Origin: Salvelinus alpinus
Taxonomy: Eukaryota; Chordata; Actinopteri; Salmoniformes; Salmonidae
Assembly: GCF_045679555.1 (NCBI RefSeq)
Contig: NC_092087.1
Coordinates: forward strand, 80,884,085-80,948,084
Length of the DNA stretch: 64,000 nucleotides
Reading direction: 5' to 3'
Positions 52,506 to 64,000 of this stretch are shown here, piece after piece. The notes under the pieces are model-generated. The model was given only the letters and a program-made list of their open reading frames with translations, was not told the origin of the DNA and did not search any database. The stretch's first letter is position 1. Every line of letters begins with the position of its first letter. A program made the position numbers and the translations under genes.

Positions 52506-52790
52506 TTTGATCACTAGTCACTTGAATAATGTTTACATACTGCTTTACTCATCTCATATGTATATACTGTATTCTATGCTACTGTATTTAGTCAATGCCA
52601 CTCCGACATTGCTCATCCCAATATTTATATATTTCTTAATTCCATTATTATGCTTTTAGATTTGTGTGTATTGTTGTGAATTGTTAGATGCTACTGCTCT
52701 GTTGGAGCTAGAAACACAAGCATTTCGCTACACCCGCAATAACATCTGCTAAATCAATTACATGTGATTTCATTTGATTTGAATGGACCT
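52506..52790 (+). mobile_element. LINE 3' end, forward orientation
   Basis: Contains CTACTGTATTTAGTCAATGC, TTTAGATTTGTGTGTATTG, GGAGCTAGAAACACAAGC and CATTTCGCTACACCCGC, ending with a TTTCATTTGATTTGA-type tail. This is the usual 3' end of a widespread salmonid LINE. Confidence 0.75.
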
Positions 52791-52801
52791 ATGTTGAAAA
52801 G

Positions 52802-52842
52802 TGTGTGTGTGTGTGTGGGGGGGGGCGGGGGGAGGTTAGTGT

Positions 52843-52873
<31 letters not shown>

Positions 52874-52880
52874 GGGGGCA
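52802..52880. repeat. GT repeats and long G run
   Basis: (GT)n at 52802-52816 and 52841-52857, each followed by a G-rich run. The second G run is about 22 bases (52857-52878). Confidence 0.9.
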
Positions 52881-53546
52881 TGATGCCGATGCATGTCTAG
52901 CGTTTGTCTTTGTGACTCTAGGCATCAATATTTCCTACTGGGCGGTTAAACTGTCATGAGAGAATGGGGCCTGTCTGATGAAAGCCATAGTGACTAATGC
53001 ACACCCTTTTCCAGCAGCCCCCCACCAATGTAATGTTATCCATTACATTGCACTGCCCAATAACACATGCCCCATCCAACCTATTATCATTGCCAACGTA
53101 ACAATAACCTGCCATAAACAGGTGAACAGCCTACCAAACGATCCCAACACCAAATATCACAGCACTCCCAATCCCTCACAACACCCCTCTCCTTTATCAC
53201 AGCCCATCTGCGGTGGTGCTAATAACAGCGTCCTTTTGTATTCTGCTCACCAGACCACCATCACAGTAGACAGTAGCCTACAGGGGATCTAAGGACTCTT
53301 GACTCCTCAACTGACCTCAACCTTTTCCACTCTTCTCTTCTCTTCTGCCTTTCTTGCACATTTCAATACTTCTGGGAACTACTGTTGTTGTGCTTAGGAA
53401 ACAAAATGGCCACCGTAGCTGGCCCAGAGGGTAATGTGATGCGGGTGGATTGGTCGCAGCAGGTGCTGCAGTCAGTCAGAGGGAGAGAGGGAGGAAGTCA
53501 AGGTTGCCTGAGTCAAATGTCAGTGGCCCTGATGGCAGGAGACAGG
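52881..53546. other. Non-coding stretch
   Basis: No recognised gene. An ATG with good context at 53406 starts a short frame (MATVAGPEGNVMRVDW) that runs into a palindromic element and a GT array, so coding is unlikely. Confidence 0.4.
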
Positions 53547-53650
53547 GGCACCCTATCCCTAGATAGTGCACTACTTTTGACTAAAGCCCTATGGGCACTG
53601 ATCAAATGTAGTGAACTATATACTGTAGGGAATAGGGTACCATTTGGGAC
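53547..53650. mobile_element. Palindromic element, copy 3
   Basis: GGCACCCTATCCCTAGATAG ... TAGTGCACTACTTTTGAC ... CATTTGGGAC, homologous to 7423-7532 over its length, though the extreme left arm is trimmed. Confidence 0.78.
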
Positions 53651-53733
53651 ACAGACAGGTCATTGGACGTGGCCTCAACCTAACCTGATCCCTGACTGCC
53701 TGCCTTGCTGTCTGCATGATTGGTGGCCGAGGT

Positions 53734-55185
<1,452 letters not shown>

Positions 55186-55661
55186 GGAGTCCAAATCAAA
55201 AGTCTGCGAAAAACAGAGCACGGTCTTTTGACTCCAACCGAAGGACAGATTTCCATCGGTCTAATGTCCATTTTTCGCGTCTCTTATTCTTCTTGGTGTC
55301 CTTTAGTAGTGGTCTCTTTGAAACAATTTGGCCATGAAGGCCTGATGCACGCAGTGTCCTCTGAACAGTTGATGTTGAGATGTGTTGGTTACTTGAACTC
55401 TGTGGAGCATTTATTTGGGCTGCAATTTCTGAGGCTGGTAACTCTAATGAACTTATCCTCTGCAGCAGAGGATACTCTGGCTATTCCGTTCCTGTGGCGG
55501 TCCTAATGAGAGCCAGTTTCATCATAGCGCTTGATGGTTTTTGCGACTGCACTTGAAGAAACTTTCAAAGTTCTTGAAATGCATCGTATTGACTGACCTT
55601 CATGTCTTAAAGTAATGATGGACTGTTGGTTCTCTTTGCTTATTTCAGCCGTTCTTGCCAT
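55186..55661 (-). pseudogene. Tc1-like transposase fragment (lineage C)
   Basis: From the ATG at 55661 (minus) the frame reads MARTAEISKENQQSIITLRH, EGQSIRCISRTLKVSSSAVA and KTIKRYDETGSH, then a stop at ~55503. This is the first helix-turn-helix domain of Tc1 transposases. Homologous sequence continues to 55186 with shifts (the second HTH and the linker before the catalytic domain), and the catalytic domain is absent. Confidence 0.83.
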
Positions 55662-56068
55662 AATATGGACTTGGTCTTTTACCAAATAGGGCTATCGTCT
55701 TTATACACCTCCTACCTTGTCACAACACAACTGATTGGCTCAAACACTTTAAGAAGGAAAGAAATTCCACAAATGAACTTTTAACAAGGCACCCCTGTTA
55801 ATTGAAATGCATTCCAGGTGACTACCTCATGAAGCTGGTTGAGAGAATGCCAAGAGTGTGCAAAGCTGTCATCAAGGCAAAGGGTGGCTACTTTGAAGAA
55901 TCTCAAATGTAAACTATATTTTGATTTGTTTAACACTTTTTGGGTTACTACATGTGTAATTTCATAGTTTTGATGTCTTCACTATTATTCTACAATGTAG
56001 AAAATAGTACAAATAAAGAAAAACCCTTGAATGAGTAGGTGTTCTAAAACTTTTAACCCGGTAGTGTA
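55186..56068 (-). mobile_element. Tc1-like transposon, lineage C, 3'-truncated
   Basis: On the minus strand it starts at the terminus TACACTACCGGGTTAAAAGT followed by TTTAGAACACCTACTCATTC, then a ~400-bp leader, then transposase sequence ending abruptly near 55186. The opposite terminus is missing. Its terminus differs from lineages A and B, so it is a third family. Confidence 0.82.
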
Positions 56069-57036
<968 letters not shown>

Positions 57037-57136
57037 AGGAGGTTGGTGGCTCCTTAATTGGGGAGGACGAGCTTGTGGTAATAGCTGGAGTGGAATAGGT
57101 GGAATGGTATCAAATACATCAAGCACATGGTTTCCA
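57037..57136. mobile_element. Half of a fold-back dispersed element
   Basis: CAGGAGGTTGGTGGCTCCTT then AATTGGGGAGGACGAGCTTG ... ATCAAATACATCAAGCACAT GGTTTCCATGG is one arm of a teleost palindromic repeat I recognise. The second arm is replaced by the Tc1-like copy starting at 57138. Confidence 0.55.
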
Positions 57137-57137
57137 T

Positions 57138-57543
57138 GGCAAACTCCAAGCGGGCTGTCATGTGACTTTTTCTGAGGAGAGGCTTCTGCCTGGACACTCT
57201 ACCATAAAGGCCTGATTGGTGGAGTGCTGCAGAGATGGTTGTCCTTCTGGAAGGTTCTCCCATCTCCACAGAGGAACTGTCAGAGGAACTCCACAGAGTT
57301 CTGTCCAAGTGACCATCGGGTTCTTGGTCACCTCCCTGACCAAGGCCCTTCTCCCTCGATTGCTCAGTTTGGCCTGGCGGCCAGCACTAGGAAGAGTCTT
57401 GGTGGTTCCAAACTTCTTCCATTTATGAATGATGTGTTCTTGGGGACCTTCCATGCTGCAGACATTTTTTGGTACCCTTCCGCAGATCTGTGACTCGACA
57501 CAATCCTGTCTCGGAGCTTTACGGACAATTCCTTCGACCTCAT
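57138..57543 (-). pseudogene. Tc1-like transposase fragment (lineage B)
   Basis: From the ATG position 57543 (minus) the HTH region and GRQAKLSNRGRRALVREVTK motif can be read, with an internal deletion after GPQEH and frameshifts. Only the first ~135 residue positions remain. Non-functional. Confidence 0.78.
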
Positions 57544-57942
57544 GGCTTGGTTTTTGCTCTGGCATGCACTGTCAACTGTGGGATCTTATATAGACAGGTG
57601 GGTGCCTTTCCAAATCATGTCCAATTAATTGAATTTAACACAGGTGGACTCCAATCAAGTTGTTGAAACATCTCATGGATGATCAATGGAAACAGGATGC
57701 ACTTGAGCTCAATTTCAAGTCTCAAGGCAAAGGGTCTGAATACTTATTTAAATAAGGTATTTCTGTTTTTGTTTTGAATTAATTTGCACAAATTTATAAA
57801 AACCCGTTTTTGCTTTGTCATTATGTGTAATTGTGTGTAGATTGATGAGGAATTAGTTTTATTTAATCCATTTTAGAATAAGGCTGTAATTGAATAAAAT
57901 GTGGAAAAAGGGAAAGGGTCTGAATTATTTCTGAAAGCATTG
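57138..57942 (-). mobile_element. Tc1-like transposon, lineage B, truncated copy
   Basis: On the minus strand it starts at the terminus AATGCTTTCAGAAATAATTC after a TA (57943-57944) and runs through leader and transposase start, ending abruptly at ~57138. Same lineage as 14.9 kb and 48.1 kb. Confidence 0.82.
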
Positions 57943-59659
57943 TATATATATAAAACACAGGTAAATATGGTTTTTGACTGCACAACTCCGTAAAAAAAAT
58001 ATATGAAAAAATATGACATTTTTAAATTCATAAAAATTCACATTACTTCACATAAATGTACGTTTTCTCAAATTGACTGAATTGAAACAGAAGTGACCCC
58101 AATCCTGACTCTCCCCACTGTGGTCAGTAGAAAGAGAAATGGGTCAGAAACAGCCTCCAGTGTCCAGTCTGTTCATCCAACCCACAGAACAGAGAGGTGT
58201 ACTGAGTCTACTGAGGCCATATTGATTTTCTCCCCTGTGGGCACGAGAGAGAGAGAGAGAGAGAGAGTGGACTGACTCGTACAAAATGGATGAGCACAAA
58301 ACAAATGGTGTTTTGAAGTAACAGGGTCGTATAGTTGAGGCAGAAAGATTGGCCTGGGCTCTCCCTCCTTAAACAAGGGTAAACGTTGTGTATTTGTCAG
58401 TGGCAGGGTCCACCAATGAGTCCTGACACATCTCCCTTCCTCTGAGAAGGGTAATCTGCACTTTACCCGGCACTTCCTTCTGCCCAGATGGAAATCAAAA
58501 TGTCAGCCTCCTTTTCTGTCAAAGCCCCAATGTCAGGGTCAGTGAATGGAGGGGGATCTTAGGGATCAAGTGATTGGTTTTGGCAGATCTTGTGTTTACT
58601 TCACACACACACAGACACACTGACACACACACACACACACATATGCCAAAAGCTCAAACACACACGCACGCACGCACGCACACACACACACACACAAACA
58701 CACGCACCCTTATATGGATAGATACAGTACACATGTACGAAGGTACGCACACACATACAAACACACATGCGTGCACACACAATCAATAACTCACTCACTG
58801 AAGTTACGCAGCTATGTCTTAACGTTATTTTAGGACTCGATGAGACCGAATCACGATGAGTTATGACATAGTAAAAACACCATCATCGTGCTTAATGTGG
58901 TCATGTTCAACTACTAGTGACTGATTCCTTTGTGGAATGAAAAGTGCCACTCCACTGAAATAAGTAGGTACCCACAAAGCCTCCCCAACCCACACACACT
59001 GTCACACTCACGGCTTCATCAATTGATGTCCCCCGGCCTGGCGCTGCAGGTGACAGCCAATGAGATTTGGAGCGTCTCGTCATCGTATTCCCGCTGCACC
59101 TCCCCCGGTCTGGATCAAGGCCAAGACACATATTATAGAATAAAACAAGAGACCGACAGAGTGGGGACAGCACAGTGACTGGTACACAACCTTCTGTCCT
59201 CTCCTCATCACACGTACTGGAACTAAGCCGAGCTAGCTTACAATGCTACCTGAATAGGGAGTAAACAACACGTACACCACCTTCTGCACTACGCTGTTCT
59301 TTACTGTACAATCGTAGAGGCCGAGTGTTTCCCCCGTCACAAATGAGAAAGAAGTGTATTGTGTTGTCTTTTACAACCTCCTGTCCTCTGGATAGGGGAC
59401 CTGGATAGTGGATACATAAGAAGGTTAGCATTAGCAGTGGGTGGCTAATTATAGCCAACCTTTTGCAGGTACGAACACTGTGGCGCTGTGCTGTATGAGT
59501 GATGACGATGGAGAGGAGGAGAAGAGGAGAGGACACCTGGCCCAGGCTATCAGTCGAATGTCACATTTTAACGGCAGGAAGAGAAGGAGGAGGATGAGCA
59601 GGAGGAGGGGAATTAGGTAGAGTGATGAAGACCTTTGGTTTTAGTGCCACAGAGAGAGA

Positions 59660-59768
<109 letters not shown>

Positions 59769-60024
59769 AGTTATCGAGGGACACACTCAGAGAATAGGTG
59801 GTAACTTCCTGCTTCTTAATCCAAAATGCACGACTATGGCTGGCATCTCGTCTGTCCAGGTTGGTGTAGTTAGGCAGCTGGAGACAGTCTATAGGCAGGG
59901 TGATCACAGCTCAATCATCCAGTCAGCCAGCCAGGCAGAGCAGACTAGCAGACTTGTGTCTTATAGCCAGGGACCATCCATTCCTTATGACCCTCTAATG
60001 GACATCTGGGGCATAGTCTCCATA

Positions 60025-60327
60025 AATTATCTCTGTCTCTTTCTCGCTCTGTTTCTCTCCCTCATTCTTTTTCTCTCTTCCTCTCTCATTGGTTTTCTTT
60101 CTCTTTCTATGTTAATCAATCAGTCTCTCTAATTATCTCCTGTGTGTATCTCTCTCATCTGTTTTTCTCTCTCTGTCAATCAGTTTCGTGACTCTCATCC
60201 CTCTCTATTTCTATCCTCGGATCCCCCCCCTCTATCTGTCTATCATTCTCTCTCCCTCCCTGCCTACCACCGACACACCTCTCTCTCTCTCTCTCTTTCT
60301 CGATCCCTTCCTCCCACTGCCCCACCT

Positions 60328-60359
<32 letters not shown>

Positions 60360-60470
60360 CCCTTCTCTCTCTCTCCCTGCCTTCGACTGCCCCACACTTT
60401 CTCTCTCTCTCGTCTCCTTCTCCCCTACACTCTCCCTCCCTCTCGCCCACTCTCCTCTCCCAGACAGCAG
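60025..60470. repeat. Pyrimidine-rich CT repeat region
   Basis: Imperfect TCTC/CCCT repeats on the + strand with short interruptions. Low-complexity Leu/Ser frames result. Confidence 0.85.
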
Positions 60471-60611
60471 AAGATCAGAATTAGATTCACGGATCAGAAA
60501 AAAAAATGGAAATCAAAGCACTCAAATAGGGCCCTCACCGTCTCTCCCTGTGTCTCCAGAGATCTCCTCCGTCTGTCTAAGCAGTTCATCCATTAGAATA
60601 GTCCAGACTAC

Positions 60612-60720
60612 GTCCGGAAAGGCACCCTATCCACCATGCAGTGCACTACTTTTGACCAGAACCCTATGGGCCCCGGTCAAAAGTAGTGCACTAAATAAGG
60701 AACAGGGGGCCATTTGGGAC
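60612..60720. mobile_element. Palindromic element, copy 4
   Basis: GGCACCCTATCCACCATGCA ... GTGCACTACTTTTGACCAG ... GGGGGCCATTTGGGAC, homologous to 7423-7532 with arm divergence. Confidence 0.78.
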
Positions 60721-60998
60721 AGCCTTAGAATGGGCTGGGAATCTCAGCGGATGAGGGCTCTTCTTAGAGCTTGTCTGGTAGTAGAGAGTTATGAACAGGT
60801 TAATCACATGTTATCTCACCAATGGGAAGACCCCGGGGTATTTCATGTGTTCATAATGTAAGAATAAAGAATAAAGCACTGTCTTTAATGTGATTCACTA
60901 TAGGGATTTAGGTCTGTGCGTGAGGTAAAGGATGTGTATTGTGTGTCTTAGAGAGAGACAGAGGAGAGAAGAGAGCGACACAGAACCACTGTATATAC

Positions 60999-61042
<44 letters not shown>

Positions 61043-64000
61043 AGGGTAAATGTGGGGCTGACATACAGTAGGAGAGACACACACATGTAAACACACATTC
61101 ACATGGAATTCATGCGAGTGGCATGCGTGCTCAAACAGAGACACACCCATTGTACAGTACTCTGAGGGTTTGAGGCCACGTCACGTCCTGGGAGCAGCCT
61201 TGTTCTGATCTGTTGTGTGTAGATCCTTTAACCCAGTAGAGTGTGAATCAGCGTCAAAGAGTCAGCTCAGATAACCCTCCAGTAACACAATCAGTCAGTG
61301 AAGCACTGAAACATGCTGTACTGTATCGTCTACTGTACTGTGTACTGCACTGGAGCGTTTACCACATTGTGCATAGTGTTAAAGGGGCAATATGCAGTTA
61401 AACAACAACATTTTCAAGAATCAATAGTATATAATTAATTCATTTAAACGTCCATAAATTGATGCACCAATACCATTTCCCCCTTTAAAATAATGTGGAA
61501 AGGCTATCTTAAGATTGACACGGCGAAGGTCATAAAATCCTATCTGAGCTTGTTATATAACTGTAAAAATGGGTCTACAGAAAAGGCATACAGTCTATAG
61601 CAAAAGGAATAGAGAGCTACTGTATATAAATGCAGACAGGGTAGCCTTCATACTCATAGTTGAGTCACGACTTCACATGGCCCTGGAGTATTGTTGTTGG
61701 CTCTCTTATTGCTCACTCTCACTCTTACTCATCCAGTCTCCCTCTCTGTCTCTCTCTTTCTCTTTCTCTCTATTTATCTCATTCTCACCCTCTCTCTCTC
61801 TCATTCTCACACTCTCTCTCACCCTCTCTCTCTCTCTCCCCCTTTCTTTCTCTCTCTCTCACCCTCTCTCTCTCTCTATTCAGAAACATCTCCTCAGGCA
61901 TTTGACATCACCCTCCGCCAGAGGCTCTGACCTTTACATCACTACCCCTGTTAACGCATCACATCCCGTGGAAGCCGTAGCAACACAAAGTGAATACATA
62001 ACATCACCAGGAAGTTACAACACGCATGATTGACAGACCTGTAATGGATGCCTAATCGTGCTTGATTGACTGAGCACAAATCTCACCTCATGTCTAGCTG
62101 ATAGCATCACAATTACACAGGCCTATGTGTGTGGAATAGATTAGCACAAACAACAATGGCCGCTCACTCCCATCATCATCAGTTTAAGATACTGTAGCTG
62201 CTAAGCTATCTTGCGCAGCCATGCTAATGTAAAGCTCACTAGCATATATGCTAGCTAACGCAGCCATGCCAATGAGGCATTAGCGTATCCGTTAGCTGTC
62301 TCACAATTTTAGCTGAAACTACCTTCAATGGGACAGAGAAACGTGAAAGAAGCCCAAAGATGTAAATTATGTGAATCAGGAAATGTTCATGACTATATAG
62401 GGGATCGGAATCTCTACTCGTAGCCGACTGGCGGGTCATGCACCACCCCCAACCGCGCCACCACATATCACCATGGGGACAGAGCTGCTGGGAGCTGGGG
62501 TTGACGTGGCAGAAGAAGTAGGCAGACGGAGGGGCGTGGGCAGGTCCCGAGTGGGTCATGATTGATTGCCACTTGGCAGAGCGCTAGTACATGCCCTGTA
62601 AAAGCTTCCCCCCACTGCTGGATGAAGGTATTCACGGTTCCTCTCCATCTTGACTCCGCGGTGTGGTAGGCTGCAAGGCTTGGTGGAAAATGCTGAGTGT
62701 TGGAACTGTTTGAAGAGGCTGGACTGCACCTGAATGTGGCGGAGGGAGGTTTCTACACGGCAGCAAGCCCAGAAAAGATCAAGTTACCGGGTTCGAGTAG
62801 TCTAGAGCGGATGAGTTGTAGAAGCACAACCTCTAGAGACTGGACAGTTTATAGATGAATAGTGTTTAGGTGTACTAAAGGTGTAGTTTAGGTGTAGTTT
62901 TCACATAGTCGGAGTTTTGGTCTTTTATTGTATCCTTGACAAGTGTATCGACTTTTCTAGGTCATTTTTTTGTTTTTTGTCTTGAAGAGGAAGAGCATGA
63001 ATGTGTCACTCATCTTCAGCAACCATATGTTCATCCACCCAACACTTAAACACATGAGTACGTACGCGTTGAGTACGTCATCATCACATTACTTACACTG
63101 CGTACATAAAAGTCCTCCATTAATTAAACAGCTCACATTTAGACAACCCCATATAGAAATCCCTAAAGGCTCTTTCCCCACATAGACCCAAGTAATAATA
63201 GTTATGTCATTAAGGCCAAATTGAAACTGAAATTGAAGTTAAATTGCCGTTCTTTTGCGTAACTTAAGGACAGGCTAAACACTGTGAAAATCATTCATTC
63301 CAAAGAAGAAAATGAACGATGAACGTTCCCTACTTTTCATAAGTCCTCGATTTGTTGAGATATACGTCACATTAAGTCCCATTAGAGATATGACTCTGTG
63401 TGGTGAATATGGTATGGCCCATCTGAAAGCATCGCTATAGAGATGAGTAATGGATTAATGTGAGCCTCTCATTTCGCTCACTCAGACATAATGCTGACTA
63501 AATAATGTGATTTAGAAGAGAAAAGAGGATGGAGGTGGGAGAGAGAGAGAGAGAGAGAGAGAGCTGGTACAGGGAGGGAGGGGGAGAGAAAGATAGGGTA
63601 AAATGGAGAGGAAGAGAGAGAGAGGGAATATAGTGAGGGGTAGAGAGAGAGAGAGAGGAGAGAGAGAGAGATAAAGAGAAAGAGAGAGCAAGCGAGCGAA
63701 AGAGAGAGAGAGAAAGAGAGAAAGAGAGAGATGAGACGTTGGTCCCTGCGGCCTAGTTACTGACAGCTGCGACCCTTACAGCTCTGCATGTTATACCATC
63801 GCTCTCTCGCTCTCTCTCTCTCTCTGTTCTTTCTCTATTCTCTCTCTTTCCTCTCTCCATCCCTTTTCCCCTTTCTCTATGGCCTTTTGTATCTATCTCT
63901 GAACAACCAAAAAGTACAATGTCTTTTGAAAACAGATGATTCTTTGAATCAGCATCAATGCATGTCACAGTTAACAACATCTTAGCCTTATTACCTAATC
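60721..64000. other. Non-coding stretch with GA/CT repeats
   Basis: (GA)n 61001-61039, CT-rich 61730-61880, GA-rich 63538-63732 and CT-rich 63799-63860. The segment starting AAAGGGGCAATATGCAGTTA (61381) resembles the start of a common salmonid dispersed repeat. The GC-richer part (62400-62830) holds no frame I recognise. Confidence 0.5.

Noticed and set aside
53385-53720. Possible coding exon starting MATVAGPEG
   Set aside because: Good ATG context only. The frame continues into a palindromic element and a GT array, with no splice donor or homology recognised.
62251-62830. GC-richer patch as a host exon
   Set aside because: Frames on both strands show no domain. Left as unannotated.

Overview
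This is eukaryotic, almost certainly salmonid (Salmo/Oncorhynchus-type), repeat-rich DNA. The evidence is three Tc1-like transposon lineages with the terminal sequences typical of salmonid genomes, four copies of a ~110 bp palindromic element common in salmonids, salmonid-type solo LTRs ending TGTCA...TGACA, teleost LINE fragments, and very long (CA)n/(GT)n microsatellites. No bacterial features (operons, RBS, CRISPR) and no tRNA or rRNA genes were seen. Most long open frames are artefacts of CA/GT, GA/CT or minisatellite repeats.

Layout. 1-0.9 kb: non-coding with one small palindromic element. 0.93-7.3 kb: a large minisatellite, 26-bp units passing into 40-bp units, with a 1240-bp higher-order duplication. 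9.4-11 kb: a LINE tail, then a Tc1-like element carrying a nested solo LTR. 14.16-14.76 kb: a hAT-like non-autonomous element. 14.9-26.45 kb: a degenerate Tc1-like element broken by a solo LTR and by a complete 9.68-kb LTR retrotransposon. The retrotransposon's 1420-bp LTRs differ at one position, and its only long ORF (1207 codons) carries Gag-like and protease-like regions with no reverse transcriptase or integrase. 27.1-31.7 kb: LINE ORF1 and ORF2 remnants separated by a telomere-like CCCTAA module between two CA arrays. 32.8-43.7 kb: minisatellites (37 bp, 39 bp), many microsatellites and another solo LTR. 43.78-46.3 kb: the one convincing host gene. 48.1-49.3 kb: a second Tc1-like copy. 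49.37-50.66 kb: another 39-bp minisatellite, which keeps one frame open for 431 codons. 51.7-52.8 kb: a rearranged LINE with an inverted segment and a nested retroposon. 55.2-57.9 kb: two further Tc1-like relics. The remainder is non-coding DNA with simple repeats.

The host gene (44.18-45.3 kb) encodes a Gig2-like protein, a fish interferon-induced family resembling the PARP catalytic domain. The HGT, GVYLS and ENCVWD motifs are all visible. It has a very long Glu/Asp-rich tail built from ~255-bp repeats, and two frameshifts break the later part of that tail. A perfect GAAANNGAAA interferon-response core lies ~0.4 kb upstream.

The best candidates for something under-described are (i) the very young gag-protease-only LTR retrotransposon and (ii) the Gig2-like gene whose C-terminus is an expanding acidic coding minisatellite. 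No clearly new multi-gene system is visible.
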